NCBI GenBank assembly: GCA_018268315.1
Contig: JAFDWU010000003.1
Coordinates: 62,001 to 126,000, forward strand
Length of the DNA: 64,000 nt
Direction: 5' to 3'
Origin: Armatimonadota bacterium
GTDB taxonomy: Bacteria > Armatimonadota > Fimbriimonadia > Fimbriimonadales > Fimbriimonadaceae
The position numbers and the translations under genes are program-made. Under the pieces are notes generated by a model. That model made no database searches, was not told where the DNA came from, and saw only the letters and a list, made by a program, of their open reading frames with translations. How positions within the stretch are numbered: position 1 is the stretch's first letter; each line of letters starts with the position of its first letter. Shown here in pieces: positions 1 to 7,945 of this stretch.

Positions 1-429
1 CAGGCGGACCTGTCCCCAAAGAAACTTCGACATGTTCAGCAGTTCGGGTTTCTCGGCGGCGGCGTCGATAAAACGGTCGTGATTCCGCAGCAGTACGCCT
101 AGTCCCGTCCGCACGTGCTTACGCAATTTCTCGCGGTGCCCCGCGTGATTCTGGAGCTCATCGAGGGCGTGCGGCCCAACCACAGGTTGATAGTAGGTTT
201 CCACTCGGACATTACGCGGAGCTCTTGTTTCCCTCACGAGCTTAACCTGCTCCATCTGCCGCAGATGATAATAGAGGCCTTGGGGGCTACGGCCGAGCCG
301 ATTGGCGATTTGTCGTATGGAAAGCGGATGTTCCCTCAATAGCGACGCGAGGATGTCCGTGCGAATGGTGGAAACAAGAACTTCCACCTGTTCCGGCGTC
401 AAGGGTGACTGCTTTGTACGTCGCGGCAT
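1..429 (-). CDS. winged-helix transcriptional regulator (partial, 3' end outside window)
   Basis: Reading the minus strand from ATG at 429 gives an open frame to the window edge (143 codons), so the C-terminus is missing. The N-terminal half resembles an ArsR/MarR-type winged helix: a helix containing TIRTDILASLLREHPLSI, then a helix-turn-helix with IRQIANRLGRSPQGLYYHL, then a strand region QVKLVREAR. The second half is charged and shows no ligand-binding motif I recognise. It is divergent from nothing nearby; birA lies downstream of its start on the same strand, with 41 bases between the birA stop and this start. Probable DNA-binding regulator; target unknown. Confidence 0.72.
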   Translation of the reverse strand, partial: MPRRTKQSPLTPEQVEVLVSTIRTDILASLLREHPLSIRQIANRLGRSPQGLYYHLRQMEQVKLVRETRAPRNVRVETYYQPVVGPHALDELQNHAGHREKLRKHVRTGLGVLLRNHDRFIDAAAEKPELLNMSKFLWGQVRL

Positions 430-470
430 AAGGGTTCCATTAAGCTTTTTGTTTAGAATGCTTAATAGAA

Positions 471-1181
471 TTACGAAGCAGAGGGGAAAATAGCCTCTCC
501 TGCAAGTACTGTGACTTCGCGTGTGCCATTTTTCGCTAGCAAAGAGCCGTCTCCCTGCACTTTGATCGCCTCAACGATGTCGCCGCCTGTCATCTTAAAT
601 CGCTTCCCGGGCGTGGCATCGACGTCTGCCCACGAACCGGCAATATCTGAAAATGTTTTGGGTAAGGGAAGTCTTGCAATGGCCGCGCCGAGGCGTTCTG
701 CCGCCTCATGCGGCGTCAGCCGAATGCCAGTCGCCTGCTCAAGGCTTATTGCACGATCAGCAATTTCTGCAGGGAAGGCCCGTTGCGTGAGGTTAAGCCC
801 GATTCCCACAACCGGTAGGTTTTGCCCTTCTGGCGTTCGCACCATTTCCGCCAGGATTCCGCCTACCTTTCGCCCCTCAAAAACCAGATCGTTCGGCCAC
901 GAAACCTTGAGCCCGAATTCCGAAGCGGCTGCTACCGCAATTGCCATCCCCGCCAAGTAGGGAATAGGATGGTCCGCCCATTCGGGAAGGATCAATGAGA
1001 GACTGAGCGACTCGCCCTTCGGGCTATGCCACGTTCGGCCCATTCGCCCCCTTCCGTCGCTTTGAAATGCCGCCAAAACCGCACTCTCAGGCCGTCCCTC
1101 GGCGATGAGTTGAGACGCGATATCTTGGGTGGATTCCACCTCATCCAAAATCAGTATCCCGCGGGAAAGGGGATTCTGCAT
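471..1181 (-). CDS. birA: biotin--[acetyl-CoA-carboxylase] ligase, catalytic type without HTH
   Basis: Joins biotin to the carrier lysine of biotin-dependent carboxylases through biotinyl-AMP. The 236-residue product has the ligase motifs: STQD near 17-20, the adenylate loop GRGRMGRTW at 43-51, WPNDLVF at 95-101 and KVGGIL with the conserved lysine at 105-110, then a short SH3-like C-terminal domain. The N-terminal DNA-binding domain of bifunctional BirA is absent, so it should be an enzyme only, not a repressor. Its ATG shares one base with the TAA stop of nadC (TAATG), so the two genes are translationally coupled. Confidence 0.93.
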   Translation of the reverse strand: MQNPLSRGILILDEVESTQDIASQLIAEGRPESAVLAAFQSDGRGRMGRTWHSPKGESLSLSLILPEWADHPIPYLAGMAIAVAAASEFGLKVSWPNDLVFEGRKVGGILAEMVRTPEGQNLPVVGIGLNLTQRAFPAEIADRAISLEQATGIRLTPHEAAERLGAAIARLPLPKTFSDIAGSWADVDATPGKRFKMTGGDIVEAIKVQGDGSLLAKNGTREVTVLAGEAIFPSAS

Positions 1182-2035
1182 TACTCGAATTCAAGGTGGA
1201 ACGGCAGCGCAGGCGCGCTGTGAGTCAGGGCCCCAATCGAAATCAGATGAACACCCGTAAGGGCAACGCCACGAACGGTATCCAACCCGATTCCGCCGCT
1301 TGCCTCAAACAGAACGTCGTCCTTAAACTTCTGCACGGCTTCGCGCATCATGAACGGGTCCATATTGTCGAGCAGAACCACGTCCGCCCCTGCATTGATG
1401 GCTTCTTCAACCTGATCCAAGCTTTCGCACTCCACCTCGATCTTCGTCATGTGGCTGACATATTTCTTCAGCTCGGCGACTGCCTTGCGGATGCTGCCCG
1501 ATGCCGCGATGTGGTTGTCCTTTAACAAGGCGGCGTCGTACAGCCCCATCCGGTGGTTATAGCCGCCGCCGCAGCGCACTGCGTACTTCTGAAGGCTGCG
1601 AATGCAGGGAATCGTCTTGCGGGTATCGATGATTTTGGCTTCCGTCCCCTCGACGCGGATGACGAACTGATTCGTGAGTGTGGCCACCCCGCTCATATGC
1701 ATCACGAAGTTCAAAATCGTCCGCTCGCTCATCAGGATGCGACGGGTCAGATGCTTGCCTTCGGCAATCACGTCGCCCCTTCGAATCTTGTCACCATCGT
1801 TCTTGCGGATTTCGATGGAAGATGTCTCGGGATCACTCGCGTAGGGGCCAAGCAGGTGCTCAATGATGCCGGCGCCGCTTAAGATGCCATCATCCTGAGC
1901 CTCAATAAACCAATCGCTTACCTGGTCGGCAGGAATGCACCCTCCGGTGATGTCTCCATGGCCGATATCTTCGGTCATTGCTTGTTCAACGAGGACCCAC
2001 CATTCGTGTGGTTCGGGCTGCAGCCAAATGCTCAC
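1181..2035 (-). CDS. nadC: nicotinate-nucleotide pyrophosphorylase (quinolinate phosphoribosyltransferase)
   Basis: Converts quinolinate and PRPP to nicotinate mononucleotide in de novo NAD synthesis. The 284-residue protein begins with the typical EDIGHGDIT segment and carries the phosphoribosyl-binding signature DTRKT, followed by the GGGYNHRMGLYD and LLKDNH motifs; VECESLDQ and LLDNM near the barrel end, and EASGGI, complete the family pattern. Length is normal. It is the first gene of a nadC-birA pair and is transcribed away from trmFO; only about 50 bases separate the two starts, so divergent promoters must lie there. GGGGTGAG upstream of the ATG can serve as ribosome binding site. Confidence 0.95.
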   Translation of the reverse strand: MSIWLQPEPHEWWVLVEQAMTEDIGHGDITGGCIPADQVSDWFIEAQDDGILSGAGIIEHLLGPYASDPETSSIEIRKNDGDKIRRGDVIAEGKHLTRRILMSERTILNFVMHMSGVATLTNQFVIRVEGTEAKIIDTRKTIPCIRSLQKYAVRCGGGYNHRMGLYDAALLKDNHIAASGSIRKAVAELKKYVSHMTKIEVECESLDQVEEAINAGADVVLLDNMDPFMMREAVQKFKDDVLFEASGGIGLDTVRGVALTGVHLISIGALTHSAPALPFHLEFE

Positions 2036-2087
2036 CCCAGCCTTTTACCCCATCGGACAGCCGTTGCAGACAAGTAGACTCCTCAAC

Positions 2088-3440
2088 GTGATTACGGTTG
2101 TTGGGGGAGGGTTTGCCGGGGTTGAAGCTGCCTGGGCGGTCGCGCAGCGCGGCGCAAAGGTACGGCTTTACGAAATGCGCCCGGTAAGGATGACTCCCGC
2201 CCACCAAACCGATGCTCTTGCCGAGTTGGTTTGCTCCAATTCCTTCAAATCGAACTCGCCTGATTCCCCTGCAGGCCTGCTTAAGCAGGAGATGATTGCC
2301 CTCGGTTCGGTGGTCATTCCGGCGGCTTTAGATCATCGGGTGCCGGGAGGTGAGGCGCTAGCCGTCGACCGCGTGAATTTCGCCGCCGCCGTGACCGCGC
2401 AGATCGATGGGCATCCTAACATCGAAGTCGTGCGTCAGCCTTTCGAGCCGAACGACATTGAAGCGGCTCTTGCTCAGGGTCCCGTCATCCTTGCTACAGG
2501 ACCCTTAACGACGCCGGAAATTGCCAAGTGGCTATCCGCCGTCACAGGGTCTGAACGGCTTTACTTTTACGATGCGGTCAGTCCGGTGGTAACCGCGGAG
2601 AGCCTCGATCGTTCGATCATCTTTGCCCAGAGCCGCTACGACAAAGGGGAAGGGGACGACTACCTGAACTGTCCCTTCAACAAAGAGGAATACGAAGCTT
2701 TCGTGCGTGAGTTGGTGAGCGCGGAGAGAGCGCCAATTCACAACTTTGAAGCCGAAGGCGAGACAGACCTGGTTGAGAAGGCAAAGTACTTCGCTGGATG
2801 CATGCCCATCGAGGTTATCGCGGAAAGGGGAGCCCGCAGCCTTGCCTTCGGCAACTTCAAGCCGGTGGGACTGACTGATCCGCGGACGGGACGACGGCCT
2901 TGGGCGGCTTTGCAGCTACGACCGGAGAACCGAGAGAAGACGCTCTACTCGCTGGTGGCGTGCCAGACGCGCCTGAAGTGGGGCGAGCAGAAGCGGGTGT
3001 TCAACATGGTGCCGGGCCTGGCGAATGCGGATTTCGTCCGCCTTGGCGTAATCCACCGCAACACTTACGTTGAAGCCCCCAAGGTGCTTAAGCCCAATCT
3101 TGAGCTTGACGCCCTAGACGGCCTGTTTCTGGCGGGCCAGATAACGGGCGTGGAAGGTTATTTGGAGTCCGCGGCGGTAGGTATTTTAGCGGGAATTTGG
3201 GCGCTTGCCAAAGAGCGCGGTGAGCAGCCGGTGCAGCCCCCGCGTGAGACGGCGCTCGGGTCGCTCCTCTCCCATCTGCAAGATCAAACTGAGCGTGAAT
3301 TCGCCCCAATGAACATCAACTGGGGCCTTCTGCCCGACCCTGAAGAGCCGACTCGCGACAAAGGAGTGAAGAAGCAGCGCAAGCTTGAAGCCGCTAGAAA
3401 GGCGTTTGAAATTTGGATGTTTTCAAATTTAACCCCGTAA
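2088..3440 (+). CDS. trmFO: methylenetetrahydrofolate--tRNA-(uracil-5-)-methyltransferase
   Basis: Folate- and FAD-dependent enzyme that makes m5U54 in the tRNA T-loop. The N-terminus has the FAD dinucleotide-binding GGGFAGVEAAW, then YEMRPVRMTPAH and LVCSNSFKS; the family motifs YLNCPFNKEEY, GCMPIEVIAERG and GQITGVEGYLESAA follow. The reading frame is open upstream to 1935, but the flavin-binding strand begins exactly at a GTG at 2088, giving 450 residues, the usual length; the upstream extension would run into the divergent nadC gene. No clear Shine-Dalgarno precedes the GTG. This folate-type enzyme is common in Gram-positive bacteria and several deep phyla. Confidence 0.94.
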   Translation: MITVVGGGFAGVEAAWAVAQRGAKVRLYEMRPVRMTPAHQTDALAELVCSNSFKSNSPDSPAGLLKQEMIALGSVVIPAALDHRVPGGEALAVDRVNFAAAVTAQIDGHPNIEVVRQPFEPNDIEAALAQGPVILATGPLTTPEIAKWLSAVTGSERLYFYDAVSPVVTAESLDRSIIFAQSRYDKGEGDDYLNCPFNKEEYEAFVRELVSAERAPIHNFEAEGETDLVEKAKYFAGCMPIEVIAERGARSLAFGNFKPVGLTDPRTGRRPWAALQLRPENREKTLYSLVACQTRLKWGEQKRVFNMVPGLANADFVRLGVIHRNTYVEAPKVLKPNLELDALDGLFLAGQITGVEGYLESAAVGILAGIWALAKERGEQPVQPPRETALGSLLSHLQDQTEREFAPMNINWGLLPDPEEPTRDKGVKKQRKLEAARKAFEIWMFSNLTP

Positions 3441-3456
3441 CCTTTATTATCGAAGA

Positions 3457-3476
3457 GCGTCGAATCCAATGAAGCG
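3457..3476 (+). repeat. duplicated leader element, copy 1
   Basis: A 20-base segment matching GCGTCRAATCCAATRRAGCG lies 34-53 bases before the start of the first short secretin-domain gene. It recurs at 4245-4264 before the second gene with 18 of 20 bases identical, showing that the duplication included the 5' leader. It could be a regulatory site or just duplicated sequence. Confidence 0.6.
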
Positions 3477-3509
3477 GAGTCAATGACTTCCGCAAAAAAG
3501 GAGAAACGC

Positions 3510-4103
3510 ATGAAGAAAGATATCGGAAGGCTGTGGAAGGTGGGGACTTTAGCCACCTTGCTCACCGCCTCCATGCCGTTACTTGCGCAGAACACCGATG
3601 TTTCCAATACGAATATTCCCGCGCTTGATTTTGATCAGGCCGATATTCGCGATGCCGTACGGGCTCTGTTTAAGAACGCAGGTGATCTTAGCTTTACGAT
3701 CGCGCCGGATGTTCAGGGTCAAATCACGATGAGTATCAAGAACAAGCCGTTCGCTACAGTTCTTGAGAGCATCCTGAGCCAAGCCGATGCAACCTATCGC
3801 ATTGAAGGCTCAACCTACGTGATCATTCACCGACCGCAGCAAACGCAAATCGTGGGTGAATCAAACTCTGGCGGCGTGCCAACGAACTCGAAGGTGTATG
3901 CCTCAATCAAGATTCAGCATGCTGATCCGCTCTACATCTTCACCATTCTCTCCGGCTCGCCGGGGCGCGCATTGCCAATCACTCAAATCCAGCTGAAGCC
4001 GGAGCCGATGATCAGCGGCGGCGGTATCGCCGGAGGTGGCGGATTCAGTGGCACCGGATCTTCCCGAGGCAATTCCGGTTCGAACAATTCCGGTCCTCCG
4101 TAG
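3510..4103 (+). CDS. exported protein with a secretin/TonB short N-terminal (STN-like) domain, copy 1
   Basis: Start chosen at ATG 3510 because AAGGAG lies just upstream at 3498-3503 and because a normal signal peptide follows: KK, hydrophobic TLATLLTASMPLL, cleavage near AQN. The mature 170 or so residues contain a region like the N-terminal domain of secretins (DFDQADIRDAVRALFKNAG ... VQGQITMSIKNKPFATVLESIL, then YRIEGSTYVI), and a second small strand-rich part with KVYASIKIQHADPLYIF. The tail is Gly/Ser/Asn-rich. There is no channel-forming secretin domain. Its neighbour at 4295 is a close paralogue. Possible role: periplasmic partner or regulator of the secretin machinery at 28213; this is inference. 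Confidence 0.75.
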   Translation: MKKDIGRLWKVGTLATLLTASMPLLAQNTDVSNTNIPALDFDQADIRDAVRALFKNAGDLSFTIAPDVQGQITMSIKNKPFATVLESILSQADATYRIEGSTYVIIHRPQQTQIVGESNSGGVPTNSKVYASIKIQHADPLYIFTILSGSPGRALPITQIQLKPEPMISGGGIAGGGGFSGTGSSRGNSGSNNSGPP

Positions 4104-4190
4104 TTGAGACTCTTCCCACTAGTCCAGGGAGAGAGTCGCACGGGGCTTGGCCCGCTTGCGTAAAGCCAGCACGCTGAGCCCCAATTCATT

Positions 4191-4240
4191 AGGGCTTCCC
4201 AGCCCTGTCATTAGTTTTCCCTACGTAGGGTTCTTTGTTT
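4191..4240 (+). terminator. weak hairpins and T-rich stretch between the two STN-domain genes
   Basis: AGGGCT-TCCC-AGCCCT (4191-4206) is a six-pair hairpin, and the palindrome CCCTACGTAGGG (4219-4230) is followed by TTCTTTGTTT. Together they could end transcription of the first gene. No other gene is seen in 4104-4294. Confidence 0.35.
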
Positions 4241-4244
4241 GAAT

Positions 4245-4264
4245 GCGTCAAATCCAATAGAGCG
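4245..4264 (+). repeat. duplicated leader element, copy 2
   Basis: Second copy of the 20-base leader segment described at 3457, here 31-50 bases before the second gene. Confidence 0.6.
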
Positions 4265-4294
4265 CAGTGCGCCTAAGAGATTGGAGTTTTTAGC

Positions 4295-4873
4295 ATGAAG
4301 AAGAATCGCGGATCGCTGTGGAGAATTGGGGCCCTGGCCCTGCTGCTTACGGTATCGGCGCCCATTTATGGGCAGAACACCGATATCTCAAGGCTCACCG
4401 TGCCATCGCTTGACCTTGATCAGGCGGATGTGCGCGATGCTATCCGCGCCCTTTTCAAGAACGCAGGGAACCTAAGCTACACGGTAGCGCCCGATGTCCA
4501 GGGGCAGGTCACGATGAGTATCAAGAACAAGCCGTTTACGAACGTGCTTGAGAGCATTCTCAGCCAGGCAGATGCCACCTACCGAGTCGAGGGGTCGACC
4601 TACGTGATTATTCGACGTCCCCAACAAACTCAAATCGTCGGCGAAACGAACACCGGCAGCATTCAAGGCAGTTCCAAGGTCTATGCCTCAATCAAGATCG
4701 TGCATGCGGATCCGCTCTATATCTTCACAATCCTGACCGGCTCGCCGGGCCGAGGTTTGCCGCTTGCGCAAATTCAGTTGAAGCCGGAGCCGATGATCGG
4801 CGGCGGCGGCGCTGGTGGCGGCGGCGGTTTTAGCGGGAACCGTGGTACCGGCCGCGGGACTCCTCCCCCATAG
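4295..4873 (+). CDS. exported protein with a secretin/TonB short N-terminal (STN-like) domain, copy 2
   Basis: A 192-residue paralogue of the preceding gene; long blocks are identical, for example QGQ-TMSIKNKPF, VLESILSQADATYR and QIQLKPEPMI. It has its own signal peptide (MKKNRGSLWRIGALALLLT, cleavage near YGQ) and the same order: STN-like domain, small second domain, then a Gly-rich tail ending in PPP. The ATG follows TTGGAG. Strong constraint in the folded part with drift in the signal peptide and tail suggests both copies are maintained by selection. As in copy 1, a secretin pore domain is lacking. Likely periplasmic; partner unknown. Confidence 0.75.
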   Translation: MKKNRGSLWRIGALALLLTVSAPIYGQNTDISRLTVPSLDLDQADVRDAIRALFKNAGNLSYTVAPDVQGQVTMSIKNKPFTNVLESILSQADATYRVEGSTYVIIRRPQQTQIVGETNTGSIQGSSKVYASIKIVHADPLYIFTILTGSPGRGLPLAQIQLKPEPMIGGGGAGGGGGFSGNRGTGRGTPPP

Positions 4874-4899
4874 TCGCGACTTCAATGGCTTAGCTTGTG

Positions 4900-4905
4900 T
4901 ATACT
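4900..4905 (+). promoter_or_regulatory. -10 element of tRNA-Arg(GCG)
   Basis: TATACT lies 12 bases before the first base of the tRNA, the distance expected for a start a few bases upstream of the mature 5' end. No clear -35 hexamer was found. Confidence 0.35.
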
Positions 4906-4917
4906 TCGTGATCCTGC

Positions 4918-4993
4918 GCGCTCGTAGCTCAGTGGATAGAGCATCAGCTTGCGGAGCTGGGGGTCGGAGGTTCGAGTCCTCTCGAGCGCGCCA
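4918..4993 (+). tRNA. tRNA-Arg, anticodon GCG
   Basis: Folded by hand: acceptor GCGCTCG/CGAGCGC, D stem GCTC/GAGC with G18 G19 A20, anticodon stem TCAGC/GCTGG around the loop TTGCGGA (anticodon GCG at 4951-4953), five-base variable loop, T arm GGAGG-TTCGAGT-CCTCT, discriminator G and encoded CCA. A20 fits arginine identity. The anticodon reads CGC (and possibly CGU) without needing an A34 inosine; most bacteria use ACG instead. Confidence 0.95.
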
Positions 4994-4995
4994 TT

Positions 4996-5331
4996 CTACT
5001 CTTCTAAAACTTCCACACGAATGCCGATCGTGCCGATGATTCCGGCAGCGCGGCGGCATTCCTGCTCCTCGCCGTGGTGAACCACGCTGGAACCCAGATG
5101 GTCGATCTCCCAAGTCTCTAGGTAAGCCTCATCGGTATCGCAGTGGGTGGCCACCATCAAAATGTTCATCACCTCATCGTAGGTGTTGTGCTCGTTGTTG
5201 TAAACCCGAACGATCCAGCCATGATGAACGCTGACGTCTTCCTGTAGATCTTCCTGCGGACGCTCGATAACTTGCGGGCCGGCCGTAACTGCGTATTCCT
5301 CCGGCAACCAATTTGGGCGCGTTAAATCCAT
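4996..5331 (-). CDS. ClpS-like Clp protease adaptor, paralogue B
   Basis: A 111-residue ClpS-like protein: after a variable N-terminus comes VRVYNNEHNTYDEVMNILM (the ClpS N-D-x-T motif), then the ETWEIDHLGSSVV segment (matching the conserved M-x-x-H-x-x-G-x-A-V) and ECRRAAGIIG. ClpS binds N-degron substrates and the ClpA/ClpC N-domain. Start set at the ATG at 5331, preceded by GGAAGGACTGA that also carries the stop of the upstream paralogue (TGAgcATG); an in-frame ATG at 5346 would overlap it. Here the substrate-pocket aspartate position reads EH rather than ND, so N-end binding may be altered. Confidence 0.78.
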   Translation of the reverse strand: MDLTRPNWLPEEYAVTAGPQVIERPQEDLQEDVSVHHGWIVRVYNNEHNTYDEVMNILMVATHCDTDEAYLETWEIDHLGSSVVHHGEEQECRRAAGIIGTIGIRVEVLEE

Positions 5332-5333
5332 GC

Positions 5334-5621
5334 TCAGTCCTTCCACTCAGGGTCAACAGAGGTCGCCACGCCAATCGTGGAGATCTTCAATGCAATTTTT
5401 TCGCACTCTTGGCGGGAGGCGAAATGAACAGGCGCCTTGCCAAAATGATGCGCTTCCCACGTCTCCATCGCAGCCTCTTGCTGCGAGCAACGTGTAGCCT
5501 CCATGAGGATGCCAACAACTTCCTCAATGGAATTATCATCGTTGTTGAAGATGGTTACCATATAGCGGCCGGATGTCTTCGGGGTCGCTATGACTTCGGG
5601 TTCAAGCCAAGTCGTACTCAT
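5334..5621 (-). CDS. clpS: ClpS-like Clp protease adaptor, paralogue A
   Basis: A 95-residue protein with the ClpS core: VTIFNNDDNSIEEVVGILM (pocket motif NDD), ATRCSQQEAAMETWEAHHFGKAPVHFA and ECEKIALKISTIGV. It is the first of two adjacent ClpS-like genes, ending two bases before the start of the second, so they are co-transcribed and probably coupled. It keeps the canonical ND pair of the N-degron pocket and so is the better candidate for the classic adaptor; clpA/clpC is not in this window. Confidence 0.82.
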   Translation of the reverse strand: MSTTWLEPEVIATPKTSGRYMVTIFNNDDNSIEEVVGILMEATRCSQQEAAMETWEAHHFGKAPVHFASRQECEKIALKISTIGVATSVDPEWKD

Positions 5622-5698
5622 AAAGAATTCGGTAGATAACCAAGTTATACAACTTCCTTGACGAGACGTGCCAATAAAACGGCTCCTTTACCGGAATT

Positions 5699-7918
5699 CT
5701 AGGCTTTCGCCAGGAATCCTGTAGTGAATAGCAGGATAAGGCCCAGCAGTCCCAAAGCGAGAAAGCCCTGCATTCCTGGCGGAGTGTAGCGAAACTCGAC
5801 AACGTGCTGACCATCGGGAATTTGCACTTCGTGCCAGAAGTCGCCGGTGTCTTCAGTTGGCTTTCCATCGATGAAGGTGCTCCACCCCTTGACGAGGCGG
5901 TCTCTTACCGTCAGCTTGCCGGGACCGGTTACGTTCAGACGAATGAAATCGCTGCCATCGGTGATGTCGGTCACCTCCTTCGACGTCTTGCCGGACTCAA
6001 GAACCGCGCGGCCGGGGCCGCCAATGTTGTAGACAAAGAAGCCGCGCGGATCGCGAGTTGGCTTGCCCAGCCCTTCAATCTCTTGCAGGCTCCAAACCGT
6101 CTTCACACCCGATTGCTGGAGCTTCGGCACGTTGAACCGCGGCTTGAGGAACATCATATTGCCGTTTAGGGCGGGGGCGGGGTCGAAACCTTCGCCCACG
6201 CTCTTCAGAAAACTGACTGTGTCCTTGGAGATTAGCGAGTCGTAGCCCGCAATCTCGTGGATGCCGCTTTGAGCGGCAAGGTTTGGGGCGAGGAGGCTGT
6301 GGGGAACGGCGTCCAGCCGCCACTCCTTGTTCACGATGCCAACCCTTTCCCCGTTCGGCGGACCCTGAACGGGCGCCAGCGGCGAACCGGTAAGAAGCAG
6401 GGAAGCGGACCAGACGGCGGCGGTTGCCGCCGCTACTGCGGGGGCGATCCATGCTTTGCCCTTAACGGCAAAGTACAGCGCGGCAGCCCCAAGGGCAGCG
6501 AAAACGAATGCCGGGCCCGCTTGCTGAATTCCAGTGCGGCTGATGAGGGTGGTCAGCGATTCGTTCGCGCCCGTGACCGTGCGCAGCAAGGCGATTGAGA
6601 GAATGGGAAGCAGCAGCGGCAGCAAGGGAAGATATTTCTTGCTGGCTAGGTCGGGAAGGCGCGCCATTGCAACCCCGGCAAGCACCGCCGCCATGAGGAC
6701 AAACAGGGCCTCTATGCGCGCGGGAGAGCCGGTAGACGACCACCCGGGGATCCAGAAGTAGAACAGCGCATTAAGCGGAGTGCCAAGCGCGAGCAGCAGC
6801 GCCACCAAGCCGATGGCGGCGGCGGGCCATACTCGTCGGTTTCGCCACGGGCAGAGGAGCAGCAGCGCCGCGACAAGCGGGCCGATGGTGATGGCGGACT
6901 CCGCCAGATTTGCCCCGCTCTTCACCGCGGGAACCCAGTAGTTGGAGAACTGGGCGCTGCCTGGGTCGAGCCGCTCGCGCGGGTTTCCGTTGAACATCGG
7001 GGTGGTGAGCAGCGAAAGCTCGTACGGCTTCAGCGCGCTTGCCACGTAAGCCTGATACCCTTCGCCGGTCGGCGTGTTTCGGCGGTGGGATTGGCTTCCA
7101 TAGGCCAGGACGGGACCAAGCTGCGGCATTGCCAGCAGTCCACCCGCGACCAGCGCCAGCAGGGCAAGCGCGATGCGCTTGGCATGCGGAGTTTGCACGG
7201 CGCGAACAACGCCCCAGATTCCCAAGGCAAGGAAGCCGTAGAACACGAACTGCAGATGCCCGGCCAGGATCATCATCGTAAGGCAAAGGCCCAGCGCAAC
7301 CGCGCAGAACCTTGGTTTCCGCGGGCTCTCGGGGTCGAGAAGATGATCGAGGAAATAGAGGCACCAGGGGAGCCATGCGAGGGTGCTGATAACGCTTGCC
7401 AGCCCCGCCCACAGAATGAAGAAGGGCGAAAGGGCGAACGTAACGCCGGCGAGCGCTGCGCCTTCTCTCGGCGCGCCGAGGCGGCGACTTAGCGCGTAAG
7501 CGCCTAACCCGGCTATGGCGAGGTGCAAGTAAGCGAGCAGGGTGATGGCGAAGGCGGTGGGAAGATGAAGGATGCCGACGAGGATGTGGGGCGGGTAGAA
7601 ACCGCCGGATTGCGAGTTGGCGAGTAGCGGCGTGCCGCAAAACTCGTAGGGGTTCCAGTAGGGCATGTGGCCGCTGCCCCACGCCTTGAAGACCATGTCC
7701 CGCCAGCCGAAGAACTGGAGCACGGCGTCGGCTTGTAGGATGTCCCACGGGGTCTCGGGAACGGGGGCGTTCCAGGGCGCGGTCGCGCGGAGCTGGTCAA
7801 ACGGGCCGGCGGCTTGGCCGGTGAGCAGGGGCTTTCCGAGGGGGATGAGGGGGAGAATGAGGAGAAGGAGCCAGGGCCATCGCCTCCGCAGCCAGTCTGC
7901 AATCCCTCCTTCGCGCAC
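5699..7918 (-). CDS. large multi-pass membrane protein, YfhO-like
   Basis: A 739-residue integral membrane protein. It starts with a hydrophobic segment (WPWLLLLILPLIPLG), has a long first loop with QFFGWRDMVFKAW and WNPYEFCGTPLLANSQSG, motifs typical of the YfhO/GT-C-like glycosylation proteins, and then about a dozen membrane spans. A C-terminal extracytoplasmic beta domain (residues about 560-710) precedes a last span. YfhO relatives are implicated in glycosylating lipoteichoic acid or envelope polymers; the substrate here is unknown. The GTG start follows TACCGT by only five bases and has no Shine-Dalgarno, suggesting a near-leaderless message. Confidence 0.82.
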   Translation of the reverse strand: MREGGIADWLRRRWPWLLLLILPLIPLGKPLLTGQAAGPFDQLRATAPWNAPVPETPWDILQADAVLQFFGWRDMVFKAWGSGHMPYWNPYEFCGTPLLANSQSGGFYPPHILVGILHLPTAFAITLLAYLHLAIAGLGAYALSRRLGAPREGAALAGVTFALSPFFILWAGLASVISTLAWLPWCLYFLDHLLDPESPRKPRFCAVALGLCLTMMILAGHLQFVFYGFLALGIWGVVRAVQTPHAKRIALALLALVAGGLLAMPQLGPVLAYGSQSHRRNTPTGEGYQAYVASALKPYELSLLTTPMFNGNPRERLDPGSAQFSNYWVPAVKSGANLAESAITIGPLVAALLLLCPWRNRRVWPAAAIGLVALLLALGTPLNALFYFWIPGWSSTGSPARIEALFVLMAAVLAGVAMARLPDLASKKYLPLLPLLLPILSIALLRTVTGANESLTTLISRTGIQQAGPAFVFAALGAAALYFAVKGKAWIAPAVAAATAAVWSASLLLTGSPLAPVQGPPNGERVGIVNKEWRLDAVPHSLLAPNLAAQSGIHEIAGYDSLISKDTVSFLKSVGEGFDPAPALNGNMMFLKPRFNVPKLQQSGVKTVWSLQEIEGLGKPTRDPRGFFVYNIGGPGRAVLESGKTSKEVTDITDGSDFIRLNVTGPGKLTVRDRLVKGWSTFIDGKPTEDTGDFWHEVQIPDGQHVVEFRYTPPGMQGFLALGLLGLILLFTTGFLAKA

Positions 7919-7945
7919 GTCTTACGGTACCCGGATTGCGGTGTT

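Noticed and set aside
6771-7748. Long minus-strand frame inside the YfhO-like gene in another frame
   Set aside because: Arg/Pro/Ala-rich shadow translation; the YfhO-like frame has consistent membrane spans and motifs.
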